Position numbers and translations under genes: made by a program. From an uncultured Clostridia bacterium (GTDB taxonomy: Bacteria > Bacillota > Clostridia > UMGS1810): DNA of 64,000 bases. The notes under the pieces were generated by a model that saw only the letters and a program-made list of their open reading frames with translations, was not told the origin of the DNA and did not search any database. The stretch covers positions 14,833 to 78,832 of the forward strand of contig CAKSFP010000011.1 of the NCBI GenBank assembly GCA_934454585.1, in the 5' to 3' direction. Shown here in pieces: positions 16,871 to 25,454 of this stretch. Position 1 is the first letter of the stretch; each line of letters begins with the position of its first letter.

Positions 16871-16898
16871 AAAAAGACCACAAACGAGTGTGGTCTTG
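16871..16898 (-). terminator. Terminator or attenuator between rpmH and rnpA
   Basis: On the minus strand AGACCACA, loop, TGTGGTCT is followed by TTTTTC: a textbook intrinsic terminator 65 bp after rpmH and 63 bp before rnpA. Partial read-through would make rpmH more abundant than rnpA. A second stem (GACTCATGCC with GGCTTGAGTC) lies just upstream at about 16916-16945. Confidence 0.78.
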
Positions 16899-16962
16899 AG
16901 ATTCCGGACAACCGGTGACTCAAGCCTCCGCGGGCATGAGTCTCAATTGACCTAAAGCTGAC

Positions 16963-17097
16963 TTACGCGGACAAAACTTTTCTGCCCTTTAATCTTCTGC
17001 GAGCAAGCACCTTTCTGCCGTTAGCATCGCTCATTCTCTTTCTGAAACCGTGAACCTTGCTCCTGTGTCTTACATTCGGCTGATATGTTCTTTTCAT
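16963..17097 (-). CDS. rpmH: 50S ribosomal protein L34
   Basis: A 44-residue protein, MKRTYQPNVRHRSKVHGFRK to KGRKVLSA, matching L34 end to end. The ribosome site GGAGGTG precedes ATG 17097, so the longer open frame to 17187 is not used. A near-consensus promoter is at 17226-17254. In most Bacillota dnaA lies divergently next to rpmH; here an LtaS-like gene is found instead. Confidence 0.97.
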   Translation of the reverse strand: MKRTYQPNVRHRSKVHGFRKRMSDANGRKVLARRRLKGRKVLSA

Positions 17098-17225
17098 CAC
17101 TAACACCTCCTTGAAAAAGCAGCACCGTATAGATAAATCGGTGGACGCCCCTCGGGGACAACCGCTCCGTAATTCGTATTTTGTCACACGACGAATATAT
17201 TCTTATCGCCTAAAAACCATGATAT

Positions 17226-17254
17226 ATTATATATCGAATCGGTCATTTTGTCAA
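17226..17254 (-). promoter_or_regulatory. rpmH promoter
   Basis: On the minus strand TTGACA (17249-17254), 17-bp spacer, TATAAT (17226-17231). It gives a leader of ~120 nt with a short GC hairpin (CCCCGAGGGG) before L34. Confidence 0.85.
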
Positions 17255-17334
17255 TACCCTATAATTATAACCGTTCAAGAAATAAAAATCAAGCTTTTTT
17301 TGTCTTTTTCGGCTATTTTGTTCATTATGACATA

Positions 17335-19182
17335 TTATTTTTTTATTTTTGTATGCTTACGCAGATACTGTGCGGCAAGAAAATCGTCGCGCAGCGTCTT
17401 TGATTCGCCGCGTATGTTTGCTTTCAGTTCGCCGTCCTCGCGGCATATTCCTATGTTTGTCACGATGTCGAGCTTCTCCTCAAGCTCGTTTGACAGTTTC
17501 ATGAATCCGCTGCCCTCCCATCCGGCAACATCAAACACCTTGTTCATGAGGTACATCATGCCAAAGTCGCCGCCGTCGCCGCTCACATCGCCGACAATCT
17601 TTCGTGCGGCAGAGTTTGCAAAGATTATATACGGAACTTCAAAATAATTGTACAATCCATCGTCGGTATCAAAATCAAGATTTATGCCATACTCGGCATA
17701 CACCGAGCCATCATTGCCCAGCCATGGATTGTGGTCGCCGAAGGCGACAAGCAATATTGGTTCTTCCCTCTTGTCTATACGGTCGGCAAGCTTTTCAAGC
17801 TCATCCGAGGTATCCTTTATGCCTGCAAGATAGTTGTTGATTATGTTGTATGCCTCAAGCGACGCATCGCCGCGGCGCACATATTCTCCGCCCTCGAGCC
17901 AGCCGGGATTGTATGGACCATGGTTTTGATACGACACAAAAAATCCGAAATACGGCTTTCCGCTCTTTAGATTTGCCTCATAAAGGTTCATTATGTCATC
18001 GAAAAAATACCTGTCCTCAAGTATCTTGTCTCCGGCATGACCGCTGCGATCCTCGGTGGCTTCGAATATGCTGCCGTATCTGTCCTCAAAGAAATAGTAA
18101 TTGTCAAATCCAATGTTTCGGTTGAACACATCACGGGTGTAGAACCACCTGTTTCCCGGGTGTGCCCCCTCAACGGTGTAACCCTGATTCTTGAAATATC
18201 TCACATGGGTATCCGTCGGTGCGCGGTATTCAAAAGGCTTTGAATATCCCGTAAGGAACGCCCTCTCCGTGTTCACCGTTCCGCCGCCGAATGTCGACAC
18301 AAAAATATTGCCGAAAACCGAGCGCTTTTTCAGCCGCTTGTATGCCGCATAGGGATTTGAGCGAAATTTGAGCGAATCGAACTTGGAAAAATCGTTGAAC
18401 GACTCAAGCATTATGGATATCACATTAAACTTTCTATCATCGGAGATATTGCTGTCGGAAAATTTTTCAAGCGCCGCAGTCGCCCTGTCCTTGGAATAAC
18501 ACTCGGGCGGACTGTCGAACACATCACCGAAACTATGGATAAACGAATAGACAAATCCCCGCTCGGCAAAGGCATCCGCCGTGTTTATGCTGTCGAGAAA
18601 CTCCCCGGTGACCGCCGAAGTGTCCGTCCGCTCATATATACCATCGTCCAGATAAACCACCCTGACGCTGAGCACAAGAACAAAGACAAAACCGAGAGCA
18701 CAGAAAAAATTGATATTATATTTTTTTGAACGCCATTCAAAGAGAAAAGACGCCGCCGTGCCGACTGCAACGAGCGCAAAAGAGAGCCAAAAGCACAAGT
18801 CGGGCACAAGCTTGTATCTGCCGGTCATGTTGAATGCCTCATTGACAAAGGCCATGTCTGCAGCCATGAAAGGCTCACTGCGAAACAACATTTTGAAATA
18901 ATTTATCCACGACGCCGAAAATACAACAAATGATGAAAACAGGGTTGCCGTCCACACACGGTTTGTAAGACAAAAGAAAAAAGCCGCAGCAAGCAACACC
19001 GGCACGAAATTAAGTGCAATTACAGACGGAAACATAAAATAAGATGCAAACACTTTGCCCGTATCGGCATGGGAATACGCAGTCAAAAACAGGCTCATCA
19101 TGGTTACGATGAACGCCCATACGAAAAGCCACACACCTGCGGCAAATGCGGATTTTGTTTTAAGTTGCCTGTTTACCTTCAT
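17335..19182 (-). CDS. LtaS-type sulfatase (lipoteichoic acid synthase family)
   Basis: A 615-residue membrane enzyme of the LTA synthase/phosphoglycerol transferase family. About five membrane segments fill residues 10-200 (first: SAFAAGVWLFVWAFIVTMM). The extracytoplasmic sulfatase domain begins FNVISIMLESFNDF, where the Glu is a metal ligand, and the catalytic Thr lies in STFGGGTVNTERAFLTG. Later ligands are in VSYQNHGPY and VAFGDHNPWLG. It would polymerise glycerolphosphate from phosphatidylglycerol onto a glycolipid, or modify another surface glycan. ATG 19182 follows AGCAGGTG; the open frame to 19248 has no ribosome site. It is the neighbour of rpmH in place of dnaA. Confidence 0.88.
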   Translation of the reverse strand: MKVNRQLKTKSAFAAGVWLFVWAFIVTMMSLFLTAYSHADTGKVFASYFMFPSVIALNFVPVLLAAAFFFCLTNRVWTATLFSSFVVFSASWINYFKMLFRSEPFMAADMAFVNEAFNMTGRYKLVPDLCFWLSFALVAVGTAASFLFEWRSKKYNINFFCALGFVFVLVLSVRVVYLDDGIYERTDTSAVTGEFLDSINTADAFAERGFVYSFIHSFGDVFDSPPECYSKDRATAALEKFSDSNISDDRKFNVISIMLESFNDFSKFDSLKFRSNPYAAYKRLKKRSVFGNIFVSTFGGGTVNTERAFLTGYSKPFEYRAPTDTHVRYFKNQGYTVEGAHPGNRWFYTRDVFNRNIGFDNYYFFEDRYGSIFEATEDRSGHAGDKILEDRYFFDDIMNLYEANLKSGKPYFGFFVSYQNHGPYNPGWLEGGEYVRRGDASLEAYNIINNYLAGIKDTSDELEKLADRIDKREEPILLVAFGDHNPWLGNDGSVYAEYGINLDFDTDDGLYNYFEVPYIIFANSAARKIVGDVSGDGGDFGMMYLMNKVFDVAGWEGSGFMKLSNELEEKLDIVTNIGICREDGELKANIRGESKTLRDDFLAAQYLRKHTKIKK

Positions 19183-19414
19183 TTGGCACCTGCTTTTCTC
19201 TTTTGTATCATAAAACCATGCCGTACGGTTTTCGAAATAAATTTGCACGCAGGCAATTTATGTCACTTTGCTGCAAACCATTCCGTAATATGCCGCTGCA
19301 AATGCCTCATCCGTCGTGTTTTTCCCGCCGGCGCAATTGCAAGCTTGAAAGCCTGATTCTGCATGATATATCATGATATCACATAAAAAGACATATGTCA
19401 AACCGCAGTTGCAA

Positions 19415-19473
19415 AACGCCGCAGCGCAAGTCCAAACATTAGAATAATATTTGGATTTGCGAGCTGCGGCGTC
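19415..19473 (-). terminator. Terminator after the PTS operon
   Basis: A long stem on the minus strand: ACGCCGCAG then CGCAAATCCAAA, pairing with TTTGGACTTGCG and CTGCGGCGTTTT. It is 28 bp after the aldolase stop at 19502. The rest of the 319-bp gap 19183-19501 holds a small palindrome ATGATATATCAT (19358-19369) and no gene. Confidence 0.75.
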
Positions 19474-19501
19474 TCCGATTTTGTTCCGTTAAGAGAAAAA
19501 T

Positions 19502-20368
19502 TTATCTGTAAAGGTCTGCCTTGCCAATATCGTTGAACAGGTTCATCTTGAACTCAACAACCTCTTTCATTGCCTCGATGCATGGCGGATAGATAGCGTT
19601 CGGCTCAATCCACTTCGGATTTTCCTCAAGCACCTCGCGGCACTTTTTGTAGAACGCAAACTTGATGTCGCTGGAGATGTTTATCTTGGAAATACCTATC
19701 TTAACCGACTCAGCAATCTCCTTGTCGGGGTTACTGGAACCTCCGTGGAGTACAAGAGGAATGTCCACCGTGTCACGGATGGTCTTGAGCAGATCGAGTT
19801 TGAGCTCGGGTTTCATATCCTTGGGGTAGATTCCGTGAGCCGTGCCTATCGCAACGGCAAGGGAGTCTATGCCGGTCTTGTCGATGAAATCCTTTGCCTG
19901 AGCCGGATCGGTGTAGATAATGCTGCTTGTGCCGCCCTCATAGGATTCGCCGGTGTTGCCGATTGTGCCAAGCTCTGCCTCGACAGATACATCAGACGGA
20001 TGAGCCACTTCGACAACTTTCTTTGTAATTGCGATGTTGTCCTCATATGACATATGCGACGCATCTATCATAACCGAGGTAAAACCGCAGCGGATTGCGC
20101 GCAGAATTTCCTCAAACTTGCCGCCGTGGTCAAGGTGGATAACCATGGGCACTCTTGACTTGTAGGCCTCCTCAATGCAAGTTTTGATAAAGCTGTCACC
20201 AAGGAATTCAAGCTCTGTCGGATGGATAGCCAATATAACCGGCGCATCCTTTTCGTTCGCCTTTTCAACCACACCTTTGAGAATTGCTTCGCTGCCTATA
20301 TTAAAAGCAGGTACCGCAAATTCGTTTTTGTCAGCTACTGCCAGCATTTCTTTCATGTTAATCAACAT
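19502..20368 (-). CDS. Class II ketose-bisphosphate aldolase (1)
   Basis: A 288-residue zinc aldolase. The metal and phosphate sites are visible: HLDHGG near residue 80, SVMIDASH, VEAELGTIGN, GTAHGIYP and LVLHGGSS, followed by GISKINISSD. It should cleave fructose-1,6- or tagatose-1,6-bisphosphate (or the reverse) to dihydroxyacetone phosphate and glyceraldehyde-3-phosphate in the cytosol. It is the last gene of the PTS operon; the paralog at 20720 is only distantly similar, so the two probably differ in substrate or stereochemistry. ATG 20368 has AAGGAG upstream; the GTG at 20377 is too close to it. Confidence 0.88.
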   Translation of the reverse strand: MLINMKEMLAVADKNEFAVPAFNIGSEAILKGVVEKANEKDAPVILAIHPTELEFLGDSFIKTCIEEAYKSRVPMVIHLDHGGKFEEILRAIRCGFTSVMIDASHMSYEDNIAITKKVVEVAHPSDVSVEAELGTIGNTGESYEGGTSSIIYTDPAQAKDFIDKTGIDSLAVAIGTAHGIYPKDMKPELKLDLLKTIRDTVDIPLVLHGGSSNPDKEIAESVKIGISKINISSDIKFAFYKKCREVLEENPKWIEPNAIYPPCIEAMKEVVEFKMNLFNDIGKADLYR

Positions 20369-20422
20369 AATAATCACATCTCCTTAAAATTTTGTGTTTT
20401 TGATGATAAAATCTTACTTCAA

Positions 20423-20622
20423 AGCGAGGTGTATATGTTGTGTGTCAGCGAGATCCATATATCTCAGGGTTCCCAAAATAGTGGTAGCGCAGCGTGCTAT
20501 TTTGGGAAAAAGGAGAAACAGCAAAGCGAGTAAGCTGTAAATCTCCGATTTGCAACGCACGATGCACGGCTTGTTTCGACGCCGTCGCGTGTCGAGCAGA
20601 CACACAACATATACACCTCGCC
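20423..20622. repeat. MITE-like structured element, family B, copy 2
   Basis: A 200-bp element inside the 351-bp gap between the aldolase genes. The ends are GCGAGGTGTATATGTTGTGT and, on the minus strand, GGCGAGGTGTATATGTTGTG. The hairpin CCCAAAATAG (20472-20481) with CTATTTTGGG (20497-20506) keeps its pairing relative to copy 1 through two compensatory changes, around a conserved loop TGGTAGC..AGCGTG. A 44-base block, 20511-20554, is identical to copy 1. It interrupts the PTS operon. Confidence 0.82.
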
Positions 20623-20719
20623 TAAACATATCTCTCGCTCAAACATACACCGCCTAATATGCCTAATATATCAAGCCGTGCTCAAATTGACTTATAACCC
20701 ATTTCCAATTTATTATCTG

Positions 20720-21571
20720 TCAATTCCTGCCCTCGGAACCGGATAGACCTATATAATATCTAACAAGTTCCTCGCTTTCATTCTCCGCCCCGGATACGAG
20801 GTCAAAATAATTTATATCAGGGTTCTGCGCAAGAATCTTTGCCGTTGCATCGCGGTTTGCATTCATGAAGTCGCAGCCGACATTTATCTTGTTTATGCCG
20901 CCCTGTACAGAGCGCAGAATATTATCCTTGCCCGACCCCGAACCGCCGTGGAGCACAAGCGGAGCATTCGTCAGCCGCTTGATTTCCGCCAAGCGATCAA
21001 AATCGAACTCCGGCACCATGCCCTCGGGGTAGTTGCCGTGCGATGTGCCTATGGACACCGCCAGGGCATCTATTCCCGTCTCGTCAAAAAATCTCTTTGC
21101 CTGGAGCGGATCGGTGTACATCTCCTCACCGGTGAACTCGCCGCCCTCGCTGGCACCCAGGCAACCTATCTCGCCCTCCACGCTCACACAGCGCTTGTGC
21201 GCATAGTCCGTGACACGCTTTGTTATCTCAATATTCTTGTCGATGTCGAACCGCGACGCATCTATCATGACCGATGAAAAACCACCGTCAATCGCGCCGA
21301 TGACATATTCCTCTTCCTGACCGTGGTCGAGGTTGAGTGCGACATTCACATCGGATCTCTGAGCCAGGGTACGCACTATCGGAACGATAAGTCCACTGTC
21401 GCAATGGGTTAGATAATGGTCTTTGAAAATGTTGACGATAATCGGAGCATTTGATTTCTCCGCAGCGGATATCACCGTGCGCGCAGTCTCAAGATTAAAG
21501 CAATTTATCGCCATGACCGCATAGTTGTTTTCGTTTGCTTTTGCAAGCATTTCTTTCATTGATACATACAT
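20720..21571 (-). CDS. Class II ketose-bisphosphate aldolase (2)
   Basis: A 283-residue class II aldolase with NLDHGQEEE, SVMIDASRFD, VEGEIGCLG, GTSHGNYP and LHGGSGSG in the expected order. The Zn-ligand histidines and the glycine-rich phosphate loop are intact. It follows the IIC gene by 30 bp, so it is the aldolase most closely tied to the transporter. The substrate (fructose versus tagatose or another ketose bisphosphate) cannot be read from sequence. ATG 21571 is preceded by GGAGG. Notably no 1-phosphofructokinase gene is in the operon. Confidence 0.87.
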   Translation of the reverse strand: MYVSMKEMLAKANENNYAVMAINCFNLETARTVISAAEKSNAPIIVNIFKDHYLTHCDSGLIVPIVRTLAQRSDVNVALNLDHGQEEEYVIGAIDGGFSSVMIDASRFDIDKNIEITKRVTDYAHKRCVSVEGEIGCLGASEGGEFTGEEMYTDPLQAKRFFDETGIDALAVSIGTSHGNYPEGMVPEFDFDRLAEIKRLTNAPLVLHGGSGSGKDNILRSVQGGINKINVGCDFMNANRDATAKILAQNPDINYFDLVSGAENESEELVRYYIGLSGSEGRN

Positions 21572-21601
21572 TTTTCGGTCGCCTCCAAATGAAAATCAAG
21601 C

Positions 21602-22678
21602 TTAGTTGAACTTTATTGCCGAGAGATCCGCTTCTTCCTCCTCGTCGAGCACAACCGCGTCTTCCTCTTTTGCGTCTTTCTTAAGCGCAACCAGCAGAAC
21701 TGCGGTTATAACAGTGCCTGCGGTGAGTGCTATCATGAATCCCCAGGGATTAATCATTGCCGGAACGATGAACATTCCGCCGGAAGGAACCATAGAGCCG
21801 ACATTGAGAATCATGATGAGTGCGCCGCCGACTGCAGCGCCGATTGAACATGATGCAATAACTCTTATCGGATCAACAGCCGCAATCGGAATTACACCCT
21901 CGGTGATCATGCAGATGCCCATTGGGAACGCAATCTTAATGTTGTCCGTCTCGCTCTTGGTGTATCTGGAGCGTTTTATCAGCCACGACAGAGCCACTCC
22001 GAACGGGGGAATCATGGATGCACATATCTTAACCGCCTCAGGGCCGTAAACTCCGTCCATAAGGAGTCCGTCCGCAAAAAGTGACGCAACCTTGTTTACC
22101 GGGCCGCCGAAATCAAATGCCGCCATAGCGCCCATTATCGCACCGAATACTCCTCTTGAACCTGTCTGCATATTAACCAGGAAGTTGGTGAGCGCTTCGG
22201 ATGCCCATGCTATCGGGCCGCCGATTACAAAGAACATGATGAGTCCGATAACTATCGATGAAAGCAGCGGTATAATCATCATGGGCATAAGGCCCTGTGC
22301 CCACCTTGGCACTTTGAGATTCTTTTTAAGAAACTCAACAAAATAACCTGCCAGATAACCGCCGAGCATGCCGCCAAGGAATCCCGCACCCATGTTCTGA
22401 GCAATCATACCCATGAGAAGACCGGGAGCGATACCGGGTCGGTCAGCTATGGAGTAGGCTATTGCCGCACCCATAACGCCGGGGAGAAGTCCCATGCCGT
22501 AAACGCCGAGTGTGACAGCTGCCTGCCAGATGTTGTAGCCTGCCTTGTAGTCGGTAATTGTGGCCGGATTGCCTCCGAAGATGTTACCTATGGCAATCAG
22601 AAGACCCGATGCCACAACGAGCGGGAGCATGAATGATATTCCGGTCAGTGCGTGCTTTTTAAGCTGTAACTTTTTCAT
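21602..22678 (-). CDS. PTS fructose-type transporter subunit IIC
   Basis: A 358-residue membrane subunit that carries the sugar across the membrane while it is phosphorylated by IIB. About nine or ten hydrophobic segments are seen; ALTGISFMLPLVVASGLLIA opens the domain and GFLGGMLGGYLAGY and FDFGGPVNKVA are characteristic of the fructose family IIC. An acidic tail (EEDAVVLDEEEEADL) is unusual for the family. ATG 22678 with GGAGGAAGG upstream is preferred to the 18-residue longer open frame. Separate IIA, IIB and IIC genes here contrast with the common fused FruA. Confidence 0.9.
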   Translation of the reverse strand: MKKLQLKKHALTGISFMLPLVVASGLLIAIGNIFGGNPATITDYKAGYNIWQAAVTLGVYGMGLLPGVMGAAIAYSIADRPGIAPGLLMGMIAQNMGAGFLGGMLGGYLAGYFVEFLKKNLKVPRWAQGLMPMMIIPLLSSIVIGLIMFFVIGGPIAWASEALTNFLVNMQTGSRGVFGAIMGAMAAFDFGGPVNKVASLFADGLLMDGVYGPEAVKICASMIPPFGVALSWLIKRSRYTKSETDNIKIAFPMGICMITEGVIPIAAVDPIRVIASCSIGAAVGGALIMILNVGSMVPSGGMFIVPAMINPWGFMIALTAGTVITAVLLVALKKDAKEEDAVVLDEEEEADLSAIKFN

Positions 22679-22709
22679 CTTTCCTTCCTCCTTGAAAAAA
22701 TTTTTATTA

Positions 22710-23021
22710 TCATCCTTTGAGTTCTTCTTCAATCTTGTTGAGCAAAGCTTTGGGTGATTTTATCGCTATTGTCGTGGGCACTTCCACTATTCGTTTACCC
22801 TTGAAACGATCCTTGCCGCCAACCTTGATGTCTGCCGCAATGATGACTACATCCGCCGCCGCGATATCCGCCGCAGTGAGTTCATCCTCGGTGCCGATGG
22901 TGCCCTGAGTCTCTATATGAGCCTCATGCCCCAGCTCCTTTGCCGCCGCAACAAGTTTTTCTTTTGCGATATAAGTGTGTGCGATTCCTGAGGTGCAAGC
23001 CGCGATTCCTACGATTTTCAT
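22710..23021 (-). CDS. PTS fructose-type subunit IIB
   Basis: A 103-residue cytosolic subunit with the phosphocysteine C9 in KIVGIAACTSGIAHTYIA, the family active-site loop. ETQGTIGTEDELTAADI and VIIAADIKVGGKDRF complete the fold signature. It accepts phosphate from IIA and passes it to the sugar bound by IIC. It lies between the IIA gene (23 bp upstream) and IIC (31 bp downstream). Confidence 0.92.
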   Translation of the reverse strand: MKIVGIAACTSGIAHTYIAKEKLVAAAKELGHEAHIETQGTIGTEDELTAADIAAADVVIIAADIKVGGKDRFKGKRIVEVPTTIAIKSPKALLNKIEEELKG

Positions 23022-23044
23022 GATAATTTCTCCTCTCGTTTATC

Positions 23045-23494
23045 TCATTCCGAAAACACATCTATAATTCCCTGTGCGTCCTTTGCGTCAAGCAGTTTTT
23101 TGCAATTCTGCTCCGATGCAAGCTTTCTCGCCATCTCCGACAGCAGTTTCACATGAATTCCCGTCTTGTCGGCATCGTTGACCGCCAGCAGTACGATAAG
23201 CTCAACCGGCTTGTCGTCCACACTCTCCCACTCAAGGCTCGATGTGAGTCTGCCTATGGCAACCGTAGTCTCCTTAACGGCAGATGATTTGCCGTGCGGA
23301 ATGGCTATTCCATTGCCTATACCGGTTGTGGATATCTCCTCTCTGTGCAGTACATCCGCAAGAAATGCATCCTTGTCCTCAAGATATCCGCCTTCATACA
23401 AGATTTGTACCAATTTTTCCAGAGCCTCGTTTTTGCTCTGCGCCGAAAGTCCGGCAATGATGTTCTCCTTTTTCAATACCTGTGCCACATTCAT
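23045..23494 (-). CDS. PTS fructose/Ntr-type subunit IIA
   Basis: A 149-residue IIA domain protein with the phosphorylatable His67 in GIAIPHGKSSAVKET. KNEALEKLVQILYEGGYL precedes it as in the PTS_EIIA_2 family. It receives phosphate from HPr. ATG 23494 overlaps the ptsI stop as ATGA and has GGGGG 8 nt upstream; a GTG at 23503 is less likely. A homologous IIA domain is also fused to the regulator at 25455. Confidence 0.92.
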   Translation of the reverse strand: MNVAQVLKKENIIAGLSAQSKNEALEKLVQILYEGGYLEDKDAFLADVLHREEISTTGIGNGIAIPHGKSSAVKETTVAIGRLTSSLEWESVDDKPVELIVLLAVNDADKTGIHVKLLSEMARKLASEQNCKKLLDAKDAQGIIDVFSE

Positions 23495-25179
23495 TGTGCG
23501 CACCCCCTTTCAAGAATACTTTTTATTTCATTTTCATTTTCCGCCTCAAGTACCGTCTGTGCAGTTCTTTGCGCCGCTGCGGAATCTACGGTGCTTATCT
23601 TGTGCTTAACCCTCACCGCCATTGGCAGCGGAACACTGAATTTTTTCAGCCCCAAGCCTATCAGCAGTTCGGTGAAATTAAGGTTTGCCGCCAGATCGCC
23701 GCAAACACTCACCTCTATGCCGGCATCCGCACCGCATCTTATTACTTTCGCAAGTGCTCTCACCACCGCCGGATGATACGGATTGTACACACTCTCCACC
23801 GCCGCATTGCCGCGGTCTGCCGCATTGATATACTGCACCAGGTCGTTTGTGCCGACACTGAAGAAATCCGCATGCCGCGCGAATATGTCTGCCGTCATGG
23901 CGCTCGCCGGAGTTTCAATCATTATGCCCACGGGTATGTCCCCTGCGTAATCTATGCCCTCCGCATCAAGCTCGGCGCACACGCCTTTGATCACTTTTCG
24001 CGCCGCATCTATCTCGGAAACACTCGTTATCATCGGCAGCATAATTTTTGCATTCATGCCGTGCGCTGCAATAAGCAGTGCTCTTATCTGCTCGGCAAAT
24101 ATATCGGGGTTGTTCAGGCAAAGCCTGATCCCTCTGTTTCCCAGGAAAGGATTGTCCTCTTTGTCCATGTGCATATATGTCAGCAGTTTATCGCCGCCTA
24201 TATCGAGAGTCCTTACAGTAACCGGAGTGCCGTCCGATTTTTCAAATACCTCACGGTAAGCCTTTGTTTGTTCCTCAACAGTCGGCTTCTTGCTCGCCGC
24301 CGAATAGAGAAACTCTGTTCGAAAAAGCCCCACACCGTCGGGATGCTCCGCGGCATATCCGTTCATATCGTCCGGCGAACCGATGTTTACGCAAACATGA
24401 ATTTCCTTGCCGTCGCTTGTGCGCGCACGGGAGTTTCTTATCTTGTCAAGTTTTTGCGTAAGCTCTGTTTCTGCGGCGAGTTTTTGGGAATACTCTGCCT
24501 CTGTCATCTCGTCGGGCGATACGACAAATTCTCCGCTGTATCCGTCAAGATATGCCATCTCTCCGCCCGTTCCATCAATTCCCTTTGCTCCGACAACCGC
24601 CGGTATGCCGAGTGATTTTGCCAGGATGACCGTATGTGATGTTGCACCGCCAAGCTCCGTCACAAGTCCTGCTAAGCGGCTCGTATCAAAATGCATTGTG
24701 TCCATCGGCGTCAGTTCATGCGACACCAAGATGTATTTTTCATTTCCCGCCGGAAAATCAAATTCGCTGTCTGCGCCGTTTACCATGTCTGTGAGCAGTT
24801 CACCGACATATCTTATGTCGTCTGCTCTGCGGCGCATATATTCGTTGCTCTTGCCGGCAAGCATCGCCGCCATCTGCCCGCAGATATCGCCTATCGCCTT
24901 TGCCTCGTCCTCGCCGCCGTCTATCGCCGCCTTTATCGGGCCGGTGAGCATGGTATCCTCCAGCAGCATTTCGTATGCAACAAAGATTTTTGCCTCTTTC
25001 CCGCCTATCTCCGCAAGCGCTTTGTCATGAAGTTTTTTCACCTTGTCAAGTGCCTTTGTCACGGCTTGGTCAAAGCTTATGCGCTCGCCTGTTTGTTTTG
25101 TTTCTTCTGATTTTTTGAATTCAAGCACCCTTGCGTGCGCTATACCGGGCGAACCGGCAATTCCTTTTATCAGTTTCAT
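23491..25179 (-). CDS. ptsI: PTS enzyme I (PEP-protein phosphotransferase)
   Basis: A 562-residue cytosolic enzyme that takes phosphate from PEP onto His182 (ELGGATSHTVILAKSLGIP) and gives it to HPr. The PEP-binding barrel is complete: GVGLFRTEFLYS, LDIGGDKLLTY, GNRGIRLCLN, VGTNDLVQYINAADR and the late Cys in VSVCGDLAAN. Its position in a sugar-specific operon, 6 bp after HPr and overlapping IIA, is uncommon; ptsHI more often stands alone. Whether another enzyme I exists elsewhere cannot be told. Confidence 0.95.
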   Translation of the reverse strand: MKLIKGIAGSPGIAHARVLEFKKSEETKQTGERISFDQAVTKALDKVKKLHDKALAEIGGKEAKIFVAYEMLLEDTMLTGPIKAAIDGGEDEAKAIGDICGQMAAMLAGKSNEYMRRRADDIRYVGELLTDMVNGADSEFDFPAGNEKYILVSHELTPMDTMHFDTSRLAGLVTELGGATSHTVILAKSLGIPAVVGAKGIDGTGGEMAYLDGYSGEFVVSPDEMTEAEYSQKLAAETELTQKLDKIRNSRARTSDGKEIHVCVNIGSPDDMNGYAAEHPDGVGLFRTEFLYSAASKKPTVEEQTKAYREVFEKSDGTPVTVRTLDIGGDKLLTYMHMDKEDNPFLGNRGIRLCLNNPDIFAEQIRALLIAAHGMNAKIMLPMITSVSEIDAARKVIKGVCAELDAEGIDYAGDIPVGIMIETPASAMTADIFARHADFFSVGTNDLVQYINAADRGNAAVESVYNPYHPAVVRALAKVIRCGADAGIEVSVCGDLAANLNFTELLIGLGLKKFSVPLPMAVRVKHKISTVDSAAAQRTAQTVLEAENENEIKSILERGCAQ

Positions 25180-25185
25180 TTTGAA

Positions 25186-25440
25186 TCACTCCATATCCAG
25201 GGTCTGCACAAGAGCGTCTATAGCCTCCTGCTCGTCCTCGCCCTCGGCTCTGATCTCAATCACATCACCCTTGACCGCGCCTATGCACAACACCATGAGG
25301 ATGCTCTTTGCCTCAAACTCCTCGCCGTCTTTGATGACGGTTATGTCGCTGATAAACTTTCCTGCCGTCTTGCAGAAATCCGATGCCGGTCTTGCGTGGA
25401 GACCTTCTTCATTTTTTATCTTGTATTTTACCTGTACCAT
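25186..25440 (-). CDS. ptsH: HPr phosphocarrier protein
   Basis: An 84-residue carrier with the active His15 in EEGLHARPAS and Ser46 in AKSILMVLC. Ser46 is the residue phosphorylated by HPr kinase in Bacillota, so catabolite-repression signalling through this HPr is possible. The usual MG after the Ser46 segment reads MV here (ILMVL), a small departure. GGAGG precedes the ATG. It is the second gene of the operon, 14 bp after the regulator. Confidence 0.94.
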   Translation of the reverse strand: MVQVKYKIKNEEGLHARPASDFCKTAGKFISDITVIKDGEEFEAKSILMVLCIGAVKGDVIEIRAEGEDEQEAIDALVQTLDME

Positions 25441-25454
25441 GACGCCTTACCTCC

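Noticed and set aside
17098..17334. Origin of replication next to rpmH
   Set aside because: No TTATCCACA-like boxes, no dnaA and no AT-rich unwinding block with repeats could be seen.
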